64,000 nucleotides of DNA from Fuscovulum sp. GTDB lineage: Bacteria > Pseudomonadota > Alphaproteobacteria > Rhodobacterales > Rhodobacteraceae. How positions within the stretch are numbered: the stretch's first letter is position 1; every line of letters starts with the position of its first letter. The notes below the pieces were generated by a model. The model searched no databases and was not told the DNA's origin. It saw nothing but the letters and a program-made list of their open reading frames with translations. Made by a program: the position numbers and the translations under genes. This document shows positions 8,979-18,809 of this stretch, in pieces. The DNA lies in NCBI GenBank assembly GCA_035192965.1, contig CP136571.1:1756501-1820500 (forward strand), in the 5' to 3' direction.

Positions 8979-11321
8979 ATGACCCCCGATACCACGCGCC
9001 GCATCGCCCAGACCATCGCAACCGAAATTGGCGCGCAGCCCGCCCAGGTGGTGGCGGCTGTAGGATTGCTGGATGAAGGCGCGACTGTGCCCTTCGTTGC
9101 GCGATACCGCAAAGAGGTGACGGGCGGGCTGGACGATACGCAGTTGCGGACGCTTGCCGAACGTCTTGCCTATCTGCGCGAGATGGAGGCGCGGCGGGCG
9201 GCGATCCTGTCGTCGATCACCGAGCAGGGCAAGATGACCGACGCCCTGCAAGGCGCGATCGTGAAGGCCACGACCAAGGCGGAACTGGAAGACATCTATC
9301 TGCCCTACAAGCCCAAGCGGCGCACGCGGGCAATGATCGCGCGGGAAAACGGGCTGGGCCCGCTGTTCGAGGCGATTCTGGCCGACCGGATGGCCGATCC
9401 GGCCCGGCTGGCCGAGGCGTTCATCACCGAGGCGGTGCCCGATGTGAAGGCCGCGCTGGAAGGCGCGCGCGACATTCTGGCCGAAGGGCTGGCCGAAAAT
9501 GCCGATCTGCTGGGGCGGCTGCGCGGGCATATGAAACAGGTGGCCAAGCTGGTGGCGAAGGTGGTGGATGGGAAAGAGGCCGAAGGGGCCAAGTTTTCCG
9601 ATTATTTCGCCCATTCCGAAGGCTGGGCGGGTGCGCCCTCGCACCGCGTGCTGGCGATGCTGCGCGGGCGGAATGAGGGCTTTCTGACGCTGGATCTGGA
9701 GATCGACGCCGACGCCCCCAAGGGCGACAGCCCGGCGGAGCGTGCCTGTGCCGCTGTTCTGGCCACGCAGGGCCAGAATCTGGGTCGCGGGCCGGGGGAC
9801 GCCTGGCTGCGCGAAGCGGCAGCCTGGGCCTGGCGGGTGAAGATCCGCACCTCTCTGACGCTCGATCTGATGGGCGAGATGCGGGAACGGGCCGAGGAAG
9901 AGGCGATCCGCGTCTTTGCGCGCAACCTGAAGGATCTTCTGCTGGCGGCCCCTGCGGGCGGCAAGGCCACGATGGGGCTGGACCCCGGCATCCGGACCGG
10001 GGTGAAGGTCGCGGTAGTGGATGCCACAGGCAAGGTGCTGGCGACGGATACGGTCTATCCGTTCCAGCCCAAGAACGACCTGCGCGGGGCGCAGGTGGCG
10101 CTGGCGCAGCTGATCGGCAAGCATGGGGTCAAGCTGATTGCGATCGGTAATGGCACCGCCAGCCGCGAGACGGAAAAGCTGGTGGCTGACCTGCTGGCCG
10201 TGCTGCCGGGGGCGGAAAAACCGGTGAAGGTGATCGTCAGCGAGGCGGGGGCGTCGGTCTATTCGGCCTCGGAACTCGCGGCGAAGGAATTCCCGGATTT
10301 GGACGTTTCGATCAGGGGAGCAGTCTCTATTGCCCGAAGATTGCAGGATCCGCTGGCAGAACTTGTCAAGATCGAACCAAAGAGCATTGGCGTGGGTCAA
10401 TATCAGCATGACGTTGACCAGCACCGTCTGGGCCGGTCGCTGGAGGCGGTTGTCGAGGATGCGGTGAACGCGGTGGGCGTGGATCTGAACACCGCATCGG
10501 CCCCCTTGCTCGCGCGGGTGTCAGGGGTGGGGGCGTCGCTTGCCGATGCCATCGTCGCGCATCGCGACCAGAACGGCCCCTTCAAGACCCGGCGTGATCT
10601 GTTGAAAGTCGCGCGGCTTGGACCCAAGGCTTTTGAACAGGCGGCAGGGTTCCTGCGGATCGCGGGCGGGGCGGAACCGCTGGACGCATCCTCGGTCCAC
10701 CCTGAGGCTTATGACGTGGCACGCCGCATCGTGGCGGCCTGCGGGCGCGACATTCGTACGTTGATGGGCGATGCGGTGGCGCTGAAATCCGTCGATCCGC
10801 GGCAATTCGTGGATGAAAGGTTCGGCCTGCCAACGGTGAAGGATATTCTCGCGGAACTGGAAAAGCCGGGCCGCGATCCCCGGCCATCGTTCCGGACGGC
10901 CACCTTTGCCGATGGCGTGAATGAAATCCGCGATCTGAAGCCGGGGATGCTGCTGGAAGGGACGGTCACCAACGTCGCGGCCTTTGGCGCCTTTGTCGAT
11001 ATCGGGGTGCATCAGGACGGGTTGGTTCATGTAAGCCAGCTGGCCGACCGTTTCGTCAAAGACCCGCATGAGGTGGTGAAGGCCGGCGATGTGGTGAAGG
11101 TGCGCGTGGTCGAGGTGGACGCGCCGCGCAAACGGATTGCGCTGACCATGAAAGCGGATTCGGGCGAGGCGCGCGAGCGTGCGGCAGAGCGGGGCGCTGC
11201 AAACCCCAAGCCCCAAATGCGGAGCGGTGGCGGCAAACCCGTGCCCTCATCGGCCGGTCCGAAAGAGGCGACGGGAGGCAATGCCTTTGCCGATGCGCTG
11301 AAGGGGAAGTTCGGGCGCTGA
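8979..11321 (+). CDS. tex: Transcriptional accessory protein Tex (S1 RNA-binding)
   Basis: 780 residues from ATG 8979 ([18 protein letters not shown]); the frame is open further upstream but the family starts here. Order of parts: N-terminal Tex domain ([20 protein letters not shown]), YqgF/RNase-H-like domain ([18 protein letters not shown]), helix-hairpin-helix region ([20 protein letters not shown]), and a C-terminal S1 domain around residues 655-725 ([20 protein letters not shown]). Tex binds RNA and affects transcription and virulence gene expression in several bacteria. It appears monocistronic and ends before a GC-rich hairpin. Confidence 0.93.
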   Translation: MTPDTTRRIAQTIATEIGAQPAQVVAAVGLLDEGATVPFVARYRKEVTGGLDDTQLRTLAERLAYLREMEARRAAILSSITEQGKMTDALQGAIVKATTKAELEDIYLPYKPKRRTRAMIARENGLGPLFEAILADRMADPARLAEAFITEAVPDVKAALEGARDILAEGLAENADLLGRLRGHMKQVAKLVAKVVDGKEAEGAKFSDYFAHSEGWAGAPSHRVLAMLRGRNEGFLTLDLEIDADAPKGDSPAERACAAVLATQGQNLGRGPGDAWLREAAAWAWRVKIRTSLTLDLMGEMRERAEEEAIRVFARNLKDLLLAAPAGGKATMGLDPGIRTGVKVAVVDATGKVLATDTVYPFQPKNDLRGAQVALAQLIGKHGVKLIAIGNGTASRETEKLVADLLAVLPGAEKPVKVIVSEAGASVYSASELAAKEFPDLDVSIRGAVSIARRLQDPLAELVKIEPKSIGVGQYQHDVDQHRLGRSLEAVVEDAVNAVGVDLNTASAPLLARVSGVGASLADAIVAHRDQNGPFKTRRDLLKVARLGPKAFEQAAGFLRIAGGAEPLDASSVHPEAYDVARRIVAACGRDIRTLMGDAVALKSVDPRQFVDERFGLPTVKDILAELEKPGRDPRPSFRTATFADGVNEIRDLKPGMLLEGTVTNVAAFGAFVDIGVHQDGLVHVSQLADRFVKDPHEVVKAGDVVKVRVVEVDAPRKRIALTMKADSGEARERAAERGAANPKPQMRSGGGKPVPSSAGPKEATGGNAFADALKGKFGR

Positions 11322-11342
11322 AAGCGCGTCGGGGCTTTGCGG

Positions 11343-11375
11343 TGAAAAGAAAAAGGGGGCTGTCTGCCCCCTCTG
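11343..11375 (+). terminator. Hairpin after tex
   Basis: GGGGGCTGTCTGCCCCC forms a short stem right after tex, preceded by an A-rich run. A related G-rich and C-rich pair occurs again around 11521-11540 before tldD ends, so the convergent tex/tldD space (11322-11550) carries terminator-like structure for both strands. It also holds two inverted copies of the CCGAGGATATTT repeat (11396 and 11487). Confidence 0.5.
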
Positions 11376-11550
11376 GGCCTGCGGCCCATTCACCCCCGAG
11401 GATATTTTCGCAGAGAAGATAGGGCAGGTGGATGATCGCCAGTTTGAATGCCCAAGCCTGTTGATCCTGCTGCCTCTCGTCTGGTCAAATATCCTCGGGG
11501 GGAGGCGCGGCACGCGCCGTGGGGGGCAGACAGCCCCCCGTATCAACACC

Positions 11551-12972
11551 TCAGGCCGCGCTGCCGCCGACGGTGAGGCCCCCGATCAGCAAGGTAGGCT
11601 GCCCAACGCCCACCGGCACCCATTGCCCCGCCTTGCCGCAATTGCCGATGCCGGGATCCAGCGCCAGATCATTGCCGATGGCGCGGATCTGGCGCAGGGC
11701 GGTGGCCCCGTCGCCGATCAGTGTGGCACCCTTGACCGGGGCGCCGATCTTGCCGTTCTGCACGCGGTAGGCCTCGGTGCAGGAAAACACGAACTTGCCA
11801 TTGGTGATATCGACCTGACCGCCGCCGAAGCCCACGGCATAGATGCCATCCTTCAGATCAGCGAGGATCGCGGCGGGATCATCCGGGCCGGCCAGCATGT
11901 AGGTATTCGTCATGCGCGGCATCGGGATATGGGCGAAGCTTTCGCGCCGCCCGTTGCCGGTGGGGGCCACGCCCATCAGGCGGGCGTTCTGGCGATCCTG
12001 CATGTAGCCCACAAGGATGCCATCCTCGATCAGCACATTCTTGCCCGAAGGCGTGCCTTCGTCATCGACGCTGATTGACCCGCGCCGGTCGGGAATGGTG
12101 CCATCATCCAACACTGTCACCCCCGCTGCGGCGATGCGGCTGCCCATCAGGCCCGCAAAGGCCGAGGTCTGTTTGCGGTTGAAGTCACCCTCCAGCCCGT
12201 GACCGATCGCCTCATGCAGCAGGATGCCGGGCCAGCCGGGACCAAGGACCACATCCATCATCCCCGCAGGCGCAGGAACGGCGTCGAGGTTGACCAGAGC
12301 AATCCGCAGCGCCTCGGCCACCATGGGTTGCCAGTGGCTGCGCTCCATCAGGCGGGCCAGGCCGAAGCGGCCACCGCCGCCCGTGCCGCCCTGTTCGCGA
12401 CGGCCATTTTGTTCAACGATCACCGAAACGTTCAGCCGCGCCATCGGGCGGATGTCGGCAAGGCGCAGGCCTTCGGGGCGCAGGATTTCCACCTCTTGCA
12501 GGCCCGCAGCAAGCGTTGCCGACACCTGCACCACGCGGGGGTCAAGCGCGCGGGCATAGGCGTCAATTTCCTTCAGCAGGTCCAGTTTGCCCGCGAATGT
12601 GGCGTCCAGCATCGGGTCAGCATCGCCATAGAGGCGGGTATTGGTGCCTTTGGGCGATGCGGCCAGCGTGCCTCCCCCATCGCCCACGGCAATGCGTGCG
12701 GTTTCGGACGCGCGGCGCAGGGCTTTTTCGGAAATCTCAGTCGAATGGGCATAACCCGCAACCTCGCCCCGCACGGCGCGCAGGCCGAACCCTTCAGACG
12801 CGTCATAGGCGGCGGTCTTGATGCGGCCATCGTCCAGCACGATCGCCTCGGAGCGTTTGCGTTCAAGGAAAAGCTCGCCGTCATCGGCCCCGGCCGTGGC
12901 GTCGCGCAGGATCGCCAGGGCTGCCCCTTCATCCAGTGCCGTCTCGAAGGGGCGGAAAGGGGCATCGGTCAT
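11551..12972 (-). CDS. tldD: Metalloprotease TldD
   Basis: 473 residues of the TldD/PmbA (U62) family, which with TldE/PmbA forms a zinc peptidase that degrades unfolded peptides and matures some ribosomal peptides. The zinc motif HEAIGHGLEGD (HExxxH) is intact, with DDEGTPSGKNVLIEDGILVG and NTYMLAGPDDP typical of TldD rather than the motif-poor TldE. The gene is convergent with tex and divergent from ctaC. An FNR-type sequence lies 12 bases upstream of its start codon. Confidence 0.93.
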   Translation of the reverse strand: MTDAPFRPFETALDEGAALAILRDATAGADDGELFLERKRSEAIVLDDGRIKTAAYDASEGFGLRAVRGEVAGYAHSTEISEKALRRASETARIAVGDGGGTLAASPKGTNTRLYGDADPMLDATFAGKLDLLKEIDAYARALDPRVVQVSATLAAGLQEVEILRPEGLRLADIRPMARLNVSVIVEQNGRREQGGTGGGGRFGLARLMERSHWQPMVAEALRIALVNLDAVPAPAGMMDVVLGPGWPGILLHEAIGHGLEGDFNRKQTSAFAGLMGSRIAAAGVTVLDDGTIPDRRGSISVDDEGTPSGKNVLIEDGILVGYMQDRQNARLMGVAPTGNGRRESFAHIPMPRMTNTYMLAGPDDPAAILADLKDGIYAVGFGGGQVDITNGKFVFSCTEAYRVQNGKIGAPVKGATLIGDGATALRQIRAIGNDLALDPGIGNCGKAGQWVPVGVGQPTLLIGGLTVGGSAA

Positions 12973-12983
12973 GGGGGCTGTCC

Positions 12984-12997
12984 TTGATCTGGGTCAA
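12984..12997. promoter_or_regulatory. FnrL/FNR-type binding site between tldD and ctaC
   Basis: TTGATCTGGGTCAA is a near-perfect match to the FNR-family consensus TTGAT-N4-ATCAA (one mismatch in the right half). It lies in the 184-base divergent region, 160 bases upstream of the ctaC start. Oxygen-dependent control of a terminal oxidase by an FNR homologue is well known in Rhodobacter-type bacteria. The site is a prediction from sequence only. Confidence 0.55.
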
Positions 12998-13156
12998 GCG
13001 GCGCGCTTTTGCCGCAACGCTTTGGCTTGCTGTAGAGGCCTTAATATGGTTTCAAGCGAACAGGAAACAACGGGATTCTGCGCGGCTGTCTGTTGCGGGC
13101 AACGTGCGGGGAAAACGGCAGCGGCCCAAGGCCGCGCACGCGAACGGGATAAGAAC

Positions 13157-14047
13157 ATGCGTCTTTTGACCACTATGAAAGCTGTGGCTGCTGCTGGCAC
13201 CGGCTTGCTTCTGTCTGGCACGGCCTTTGCGCAGGGGCTTGAGGTCGTGGGTCAGCCCTTGCCGGAGAAGATGGGCTTTCAGCCGCCGGCCACAGAGCTT
13301 GCGCGCGATTTGCAGGGGCTGGATCACATGATCCTGATCATCATCACGGTGATCACCATCTTCGTGACGGCGCTGCTGCTTTGGGTCATGTTCCGCTACA
13401 GCGAAAAGCGCAACAAGACGCCGGCAACCTTTACGCATAACAGCCCGCTGGAAGTGGCATGGACGGTTGTTCCGATCCTGATCCTGGTGTTCATCGGGGC
13501 CTTCTCGCTGCCGGTGCTGTTCAAGCAGCAGGAAATTCCGGTGGCGGATGTCACGATCAAGGTGACGGGCGCGCAGTGGTACTGGTCCTATGAATACACC
13601 GACAACGGCGTGACCGAAGACCCGGAAGCCGCGCCGATCGCCTTTGACAGCTTCATGCTGCAACGCGAGCAGCTGGCCGAATTCGGCTATGAAGACAACC
13701 AGTACCTGCTGGCCACCGACACCGCTGTAGTGGTGCCCGTGGGCAAGACGGTTGTGATGAACGTGACCGCCGCCGACGTGATCCATTCGTGGAAGATCCC
13801 GGCCTTTGGCGTGATGCAGGATGCCGTGCCGGGCCGTCTGGCACAGCTGTGGTTCGCGGCAGAGCGGGAAGGCATCTACTTCGGTCAGTGCTCTGAACTG
13901 TGTGGTAAGGACCATGCCTACATGCCCATCACCGTGAAGGTCGTGTCGGAAGAGGCCTATGCCGCTTGGGTTGCCAAGGCCGAGGCAGGCGACGTGATGC
14001 TGTCGGATGCCGATCTGGCAGCGTCGGTCGACGTCGCTTCGAACTGA
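13157..14047 (+). CDS. ctaC: Cytochrome c oxidase subunit II
   Basis: Subunit II accepts electrons from cytochrome c through its CuA centre. From ATG 13157 it is 296 residues with a signal peptide (MRLLTTMKAVAAAGTGLLLS..AFA), two membrane segments (about 55-80 and 95-118) and a periplasmic cupredoxin domain. VIHSWKIPAFG and CSELCGKDHAYMP supply the CuA His, Cys, Glu, Cys, His and Met ligands. QWYWSYEY is the aromatic electron-entry motif. It heads the oxidase operon; subunit I (ctaD) is not in this window. The longer open frame upstream is not used. Confidence 0.95.
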   Translation: MRLLTTMKAVAAAGTGLLLSGTAFAQGLEVVGQPLPEKMGFQPPATELARDLQGLDHMILIIITVITIFVTALLLWVMFRYSEKRNKTPATFTHNSPLEVAWTVVPILILVFIGAFSLPVLFKQQEIPVADVTIKVTGAQWYWSYEYTDNGVTEDPEAAPIAFDSFMLQREQLAEFGYEDNQYLLATDTAVVVPVGKTVVMNVTAADVIHSWKIPAFGVMQDAVPGRLAQLWFAAEREGIYFGQCSELCGKDHAYMPITVKVVSEEAYAAWVAKAEAGDVMLSDADLAASVDVASN

Positions 14048-14068
14048 CACACGCTGTAACAGGCAGGG

Positions 14069-14096
14069 GTTGCCCCGGTGCGCCGGGGCATTTTAC
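14069..14096 (+). terminator. Intercistronic hairpin between ctaC and ctaB
   Basis: TGCCCCGGTGCGCCGGGGCA followed by TTTT lies in the 71-base gap. It is a strong stem with a short U run and could act as a partial terminator or 3' stabiliser that sets subunit II mRNA above the assembly genes. Confidence 0.55.
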
Positions 14097-14118
14097 CCAC
14101 CGATAGGAAGACAGACAG

Positions 14119-15051
14119 ATGAGCGATACCCGCGCCTTTGAAGCGCCCGGTGAGGCAGGTTTTGGCGACTATGTGCAGTTGCTGAAACCGCGCGTGATGT
14201 CGCTGGTGGTGTTCACGGCGCTGGTCGGGCTGCTGGTGGCCCCGGTTGGCGTGCATCCGGTGATTGCCTTCGCGTCGATCCTGTTCATTGCGCTTGGGGC
14301 AGGGGCTTCGGGCGCGCTGAACATGTGGTGGGATGCCGATATCGACGCTGTGATGCGCCGCACCAAAAGCCGCCCCGTGCCTGCTGGCAAGGTCGAGGCG
14401 GGCGAGGCCCTGGCGGTTGGGCTGGCGCTTTCGGGCCTGTCGGTGGTGATGCTGGGGCTGGCGGCGAACTGGCTGGCGGCGGCGCTGCTGGCATTTACGA
14501 TCTTTTTCTACGCGGTCGTCTATTCGATGTGGCTGAAGCGGTCCACGCCGCAGAACATCGTCATTGGCGGCGCGGCTGGGGCCTTTCCGCCCATGATCGG
14601 CTGGGCCTGCGCGACTGGAACGGTTTCTATCGAAAGCCTGCTGATGTTCGCACTTATCTTCATGTGGACGCCGCCGCATTTCTGGGCGTTGGCGCTGTTC
14701 ATGAAGGATGACTATTCCAACGCCGGCGTGCCGATGTTGACGGTGACGCATGGGCGGCGATCCACCCGCAACCATATCCTGATCTACACCATCCTGCTGG
14801 CCCCCGTCGCCATCGGCGCGGCCTTCACCAGCATCGGCGGCCCGGTCTATCTGACGGCGGCCGTGCTGCTGAACGTGTGGTTCCTGATCGGGGCATGGCG
14901 CATCTGGCGGCGGGATGAGGCGGCGGCCGAAGCTGACAGCTATGCGACCGAGAAGTCGGTGTTCCGCTTTTCGCTCTACTACCTGTTCCTGCTCTTTGGG
15001 GCGTTTCTGGCCGAGGCGGCGTTGAAACCCTATGGCTTGGGGGGCTGGTGA
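14119..15051 (+). CDS. ctaB: Protoheme IX farnesyltransferase (heme O synthase)
   Basis: A 310-residue UbiA-family membrane prenyltransferase that adds a farnesyl group to heme b to make heme o for the oxidase. It shows DADIDAVMRRTKSRPVPAG, the first Asp-rich prenyl-diphosphate motif, and several hydrophobic helices throughout. The start follows GGAAGACAGACAG. Its TGA (15049-15051) overlaps the next ATG at 15051. Confidence 0.94.
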   Translation: MSDTRAFEAPGEAGFGDYVQLLKPRVMSLVVFTALVGLLVAPVGVHPVIAFASILFIALGAGASGALNMWWDADIDAVMRRTKSRPVPAGKVEAGEALAVGLALSGLSVVMLGLAANWLAAALLAFTIFFYAVVYSMWLKRSTPQNIVIGGAAGAFPPMIGWACATGTVSIESLLMFALIFMWTPPHFWALALFMKDDYSNAGVPMLTVTHGRRSTRNHILIYTILLAPVAIGAAFTSIGGPVYLTAAVLLNVWFLIGAWRIWRRDEAAAEADSYATEKSVFRFSLYYLFLLFGAFLAEAALKPYGLGGW

Positions 15052-15242
15052 TGGCTTTTCCCCCGGAACATGAAATCCACAAGCGGCGGTTGGGGCGCAA
15101 TGTGGGCGTGGCTGTGACGCTGGGCCTGTTCATCATGCTGGTCTTTGCGCTCACCGTGGTGAAGGTGACGCGCGGCGATCCGATGCAGGGATTTGACCAT
15201 TCGGTGCGCCCGGAACTGGCGACCGAGGAGGAGGGACAATGA
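15051..15242 (+). CDS. Small membrane protein of the oxidase operon
   Basis: A 63-residue protein, MAFPPEHEIHKRRLGRNVGV, followed by one membrane helix (about 22-42, LGLFIMLVFALTVVKVTRG). It overlaps ctaB and ctaG at both ends (TGATG and ATGA style). Proteins of this size and place are common between ctaB and ctaG in Rhodobacterales and are thought to assist oxidase assembly. No catalytic motif is visible. Confidence 0.8.
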   Translation: MAFPPEHEIHKRRLGRNVGVAVTLGLFIMLVFALTVVKVTRGDPMQGFDHSVRPELATEEEGQ

Positions 15243-15808
15243 CAGGGCAGAAGCGGACGGCAACCTATCTGGTGGGCGTGGTGGCGCTGATGGCGTCGCT
15301 GTCCTTTGCGGCCGTGCCTTTCTATGACTGGTTCTGCCGTGTCACGGGCTTTGGCGGAACGACGGGTGTTGCGTCATCTGCGCCTGACATGATCCTTGAT
15401 CAGACGGTTGTCGTGAAGTTTGACGCTTCGCTGGAGCGGGGCATGCCTTGGACCTTCCGCCCGGTACAGCGCGAAATGACCGTGCGCATCGGCGAGAACG
15501 CCCTTGCCTTCTATGAGGCCTACAACCCGACGGATCGGGTGGTGGCGGGAACCGCCAGCTTCAACGTGGCACCCGAAGCGGCCGGCGGTTATTTCGACAA
15601 GATCGCCTGCTTTTGCTTTACCGAACAGGTGTTGCAACCTGGTGAACGGGTTGAGATGCCGGTCAGCTTTTTCGTCGATCCGGAAATCGTGAAAGACGCC
15701 GAAGGACAATTCGTGAAAGAGATCACGCTCTCTTACACATTCTATGAAACACCCCTGCCCGAAGAACAGGCTGCACTTGATGCAGCCACGGGTGAGGCGG
15801 TAAACTAA
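15239..15808 (+). CDS. ctaG: Cytochrome c oxidase assembly protein CtaG/Cox11
   Basis: 189 residues, the copper chaperone that helps form CuB in subunit I. It has an N-terminal membrane anchor ([23 protein letters not shown]) and a periplasmic domain with the copper-binding motif [16 protein letters not shown] (CFCF) and FFVDPEI. It overlaps the preceding small gene by four bases and is followed after 22 bases by ctaE. Confidence 0.94.
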   Translation: MTGQKRTATYLVGVVALMASLSFAAVPFYDWFCRVTGFGGTTGVASSAPDMILDQTVVVKFDASLERGMPWTFRPVQREMTVRIGENALAFYEAYNPTDRVVAGTASFNVAPEAAGGYFDKIACFCFTEQVLQPGERVEMPVSFFVDPEIVKDAEGQFVKEITLSYTFYETPLPEEQAALDAATGEAVN

Positions 15809-15830
15809 CAAGAAACGCGAGGGACCCGGA

Positions 15831-16631
15831 ATGGCACACGCCAAGAACCACGATTATCACATTCTGCCGCCGTCGATCTGGCCCTTCCTTTCGGCAGTGT
15901 CGGCCTTTGTTATGCTGTTTGGCGCAGTGCTCTGGATGCATGGCAGCGGGCCGTGGCTGGGCTTGATCGGCTTTGTCGGCGTGCTTTATGTCATGTTCGG
16001 CTGGTGGGCGGATGTGGTGAAGGAAAGCCAGGTTGGCGATCACACCCCGGTGGTGCGGATCGGCCTGCGCTACGGCTTCATCATGTTCATCATGTCGGAA
16101 GTGATGTTCTTCGCGGCGTGGTTCTGGTCGTTCTTCAAGCACGCCCTGTATCCGATGGGGCCGCAAAGCCCCGCGATTGATGGCGTCTGGCCGCCGGCGG
16201 GGATCGAGACATTCGACCCCTGGCATCTGCCGCTGATCAACACGCTGATCCTGCTGTGTTCGGGCGCCGCGGCGACCTGGGCGCACCATGCGCTGGTGCA
16301 TGAGAACAACCGCAAGGACCTTATCAACGGTCTGGCGCTGGCCATTGTCCTTGGGATCGTCTTCACGGGCTTTCAGGCCTATGAATATAGCCATGCCGCC
16401 TTCGGCTTTGCGGGCAATATCTATGGCGCGAACTTCTTCATGGCGACGGGCTTCCACGGGTTCCATGTCATCATCGGGACGATCTTCCTTGGCGTTTGCC
16501 TGATCCGCGCGATGAAGGGCCATTTCACGCAGGACAAGCATGTCGGCTTTGAAGCGGCGGCTTGGTACTGGCACTTTGTCGATGTGGTCTGGCTGTTCCT
16601 GTTTGCCTCGATCTATGTCTGGGGTCGCTGA
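15831..16631 (+). CDS. ctaE: Cytochrome c oxidase subunit III
   Basis: 266 residues with seven predicted membrane helices. It begins [19 protein letters not shown] and contains [57 protein letters not shown] and [16 protein letters not shown], all standard subunit III signatures. The protein stabilises proton pumping in the aa3 oxidase. AGGGACCCGG precedes the start. A GC-rich hairpin region follows before SURF1. Confidence 0.95.
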   Translation: MAHAKNHDYHILPPSIWPFLSAVSAFVMLFGAVLWMHGSGPWLGLIGFVGVLYVMFGWWADVVKESQVGDHTPVVRIGLRYGFIMFIMSEVMFFAAWFWSFFKHALYPMGPQSPAIDGVWPPAGIETFDPWHLPLINTLILLCSGAAATWAHHALVHENNRKDLINGLALAIVLGIVFTGFQAYEYSHAAFGFAGNIYGANFFMATGFHGFHVIIGTIFLGVCLIRAMKGHFTQDKHVGFEAAAWYWHFVDVVWLFLFASIYVWGR

Positions 16632-16686
16632 ACCCCGGGCCTGATCAAGGCGCGGGGGGCGGCGCCCCGCCCCCCACCCTTTGCCG

Positions 16687-16722
16687 AAAGGCGCGGACCC
16701 GGGCGGGTGCGCGCCTTTCCTT
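16687..16722 (+). terminator. Hairpin between ctaE and SURF1
   Basis: AAAGGCGCG (16687-16695) pairs with CGCGCCTTT (16710-16718), followed by CCTTTT. A G/C palindromic stretch lies just before it (16650-16676). It probably ends or attenuates the oxidase transcript. Confidence 0.6.
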
Positions 16723-16741
16723 TTGACCGGAGGCTTTGCCC

Positions 16742-17413
16742 ATGTTGCGCCGCATGATCTTTCCCTTGGCCATCGGCCTTTTGGGCGGGGCGATCCTGAT
16801 TTCGCTGGGTGTCTGGCAGATGCAGCGTCTGGCCTGGAAAGAGGGCGTGCTGGCCGAGATTGCGGCGCGGATTTCTGACGAAGCCGTTCCCTTGCCGGCC
16901 ACTCTGGAACCGGAGGCAGATCGGTATATGCCCGTGACGGCACAAGGCCGCTTTACCGGGGAACATGCCGACGTGCTGGTCAGCCGTAAGCAGATCGGCG
17001 CGGGTGTCCGCGTGATCGAGGTGTTCGAGACGGATGACGGGCGGCGCGTGCTGGTGGATCGAGGCTTCCTGCGGGACGACGACCGGGGCAATCCGCGCGA
17101 GTCGGGGCCAGCGCGGGTTGAGGGCAATCTGCATTGGCCCGATGAAACCGACGGCTTTACCCCGCCGCCCGATGCCACCACCGGATTGTGGTTTGCGCGT
17201 GATGTCGGGGCGCTGGCCGAGGCGCTGAAGACAGAGCCGACATTTATTGTCGCCCGCAGGCCGACCGGTGGCGCGATTGAGCCGATGCCGGTAGACACGT
17301 CGGGTATTCCCAATGACCACATGAATTACGCCATCACGTGGTTTTCGCTGGCGGCAGTCTGGCTGGGGATGACAGCGTATCTTCTGTGGCGTATCAGGCA
17401 GCGGACGGTTTGA
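16742..17413 (+). CDS. SURF1 family oxidase assembly protein
   Basis: 223 residues. SURF1 (Shy1) helps insert heme a into subunit I. Two membrane segments bracket a periplasmic domain: residues ~6-26 (FPLAIGLLGGAILISLGVWQ, then MQRLAWKE) and ~200-218. NDHMNYAITWFSLAAVWLG near the C-terminus is the family signature. ATG 16742 follows a clear GGAGG, so the TTG two codons earlier is not preferred. thrC starts four bases after the stop. Confidence 0.9.
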   Translation: MLRRMIFPLAIGLLGGAILISLGVWQMQRLAWKEGVLAEIAARISDEAVPLPATLEPEADRYMPVTAQGRFTGEHADVLVSRKQIGAGVRVIEVFETDDGRRVLVDRGFLRDDDRGNPRESGPARVEGNLHWPDETDGFTPPPDATTGLWFARDVGALAEALKTEPTFIVARRPTGGAIEPMPVDTSGIPNDHMNYAITWFSLAAVWLGMTAYLLWRIRQRTV

Positions 17414-17417
17414 AGGC

Positions 17418-18809
17418 ATGACGATGAATTACATCTCGACCCGCGGGGCGGCACCGGTTCTGACTTTCGGCGAAGCGATGATGACGGGCCTTGCCCGCGA
17501 CGGTGGGCTTTACGTCCCCGAAGCGGTGCCGGTGATGGCAAAGGCCGATATCGCGGCGCTGGCTGGCCAGCCCTATGAAGAAGTCGCCTTTCGCGTGATG
17601 TGGCCCTATCTGGGCGGTCTGTTTTCCGAGGCCGAGTTTCGCGGTCTGATCGCCAAGGCCTATGCAGGTTTCGGCCATGATGCCCGCGCGCCGCTGGTGC
17701 AATTGGGGCCGAACCATTTCCTGCTGGAGCTGTTCCACGGGCCGACGCTGGCCTTCAAGGATTTCGCAATGCAGCTCATCGGGCAGATGATGCAGGCGGC
17801 GCTGGCGAAATCGGGCGAGCGGATCACGATTGTGGGTGCCACCAGCGGCGATACCGGATCGGCGGCGATGGAGGCGTTCCGGGGGCTGGCGAATGTAGAC
17901 CTCTTTATCCTGTATCCGCATGGCCGCGTGTCCGAAGTGCAGCGCCGGCAGATGACCACGCCTGCTGAGGCGAATGTTCACGCCCTCGCCATGGATGGCG
18001 ATTTCGATGATTGTCAGGCCCGCGTGAAGGACATGTTCAACGATTTCGCCTTCCGCGATGGCGTGCGGCTGGCGGGGGTAAACAGCATCAACTGGGCGCG
18101 GGTTCTGGCGCAGGTGGTCTATTACTTCTCCTCCGCGGTCTCCTTGGGTGCGCCGCATCGGGCGGTGTCCTTTACCGTGCCGACGGGGAATTTCGGCGAT
18201 ATCTTCGCCGGATACATCGCGCGCAGCATGGGGCTGCCGATCGACAAGCTGGTGATTGCCACCAACCAGAATGACATTCTGGATCGGGCCATACGGTCGG
18301 GGTCCTATGTCACGGATGGCGTGCGCCCGTCGATCAGCCCGTCGATGGATATTCAGGTGTCGTCCAACTTTGAACGCGCGCTGTTTGATGCCTATGGCCG
18401 CGACGGTGGGGCAGTGGCGCAGCTTATGGCCGAGTTGAAGGCCGGTGGCTTTGCCATCAGCCAAGGCGCGCTGGAAATGCTGCGCGGAACCTTCGCCTCG
18501 GGTCGCTGCTCCGAGGAGGAGACGGTCGCCACCATTCGCGCCGCCTATGCCCGGACGGGCGAGGTGCTGTGCCCCCATTCCGCCGTGGGCGTGAAGGTGG
18601 CCGAGGAACATCTGGGCGATGTGCCGATGATCACGCTGGCCACCGCGCATCCGGCGAAGTTCCCCGATGCTGTCGCAGGCGCAATGGGCGTGCGGCCCGC
18701 GCTGCCCGCCCGGATGGGCGATCTGTACGACCGGCCCGAACGTCTGACGCGGGTTGCCAACGATCTGGCCGCATTGCAGGCCATCATTCGCGAAAGGACC
18801 GGCCGTTGA
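17418..18809 (+). CDS. thrC: Threonine synthase
   Basis: 463 residues, PLP-dependent, converts O-phosphohomoserine to threonine. It begins MNYISTRGAAPVLTFGEAMM and DGGLYVPE; the PLP lysine is in GPTLAFKDFAMQ (near residue 115); GATSGDTGSAAME binds phosphate; VPTGNFGDIFAGYIAR is also conserved. This is the long Gram-negative form. ATG 17418 or 17424 is possible. Its TGA overlaps the TTG start of the peptidase gene. Confidence 0.95.
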   Translation: MTMNYISTRGAAPVLTFGEAMMTGLARDGGLYVPEAVPVMAKADIAALAGQPYEEVAFRVMWPYLGGLFSEAEFRGLIAKAYAGFGHDARAPLVQLGPNHFLLELFHGPTLAFKDFAMQLIGQMMQAALAKSGERITIVGATSGDTGSAAMEAFRGLANVDLFILYPHGRVSEVQRRQMTTPAEANVHALAMDGDFDDCQARVKDMFNDFAFRDGVRLAGVNSINWARVLAQVVYYFSSAVSLGAPHRAVSFTVPTGNFGDIFAGYIARSMGLPIDKLVIATNQNDILDRAIRSGSYVTDGVRPSISPSMDIQVSSNFERALFDAYGRDGGAVAQLMAELKAGGFAISQGALEMLRGTFASGRCSEEETVATIRAAYARTGEVLCPHSAVGVKVAEEHLGDVPMITLATAHPAKFPDAVAGAMGVRPALPARMGDLYDRPERLTRVANDLAALQAIIRERTGR

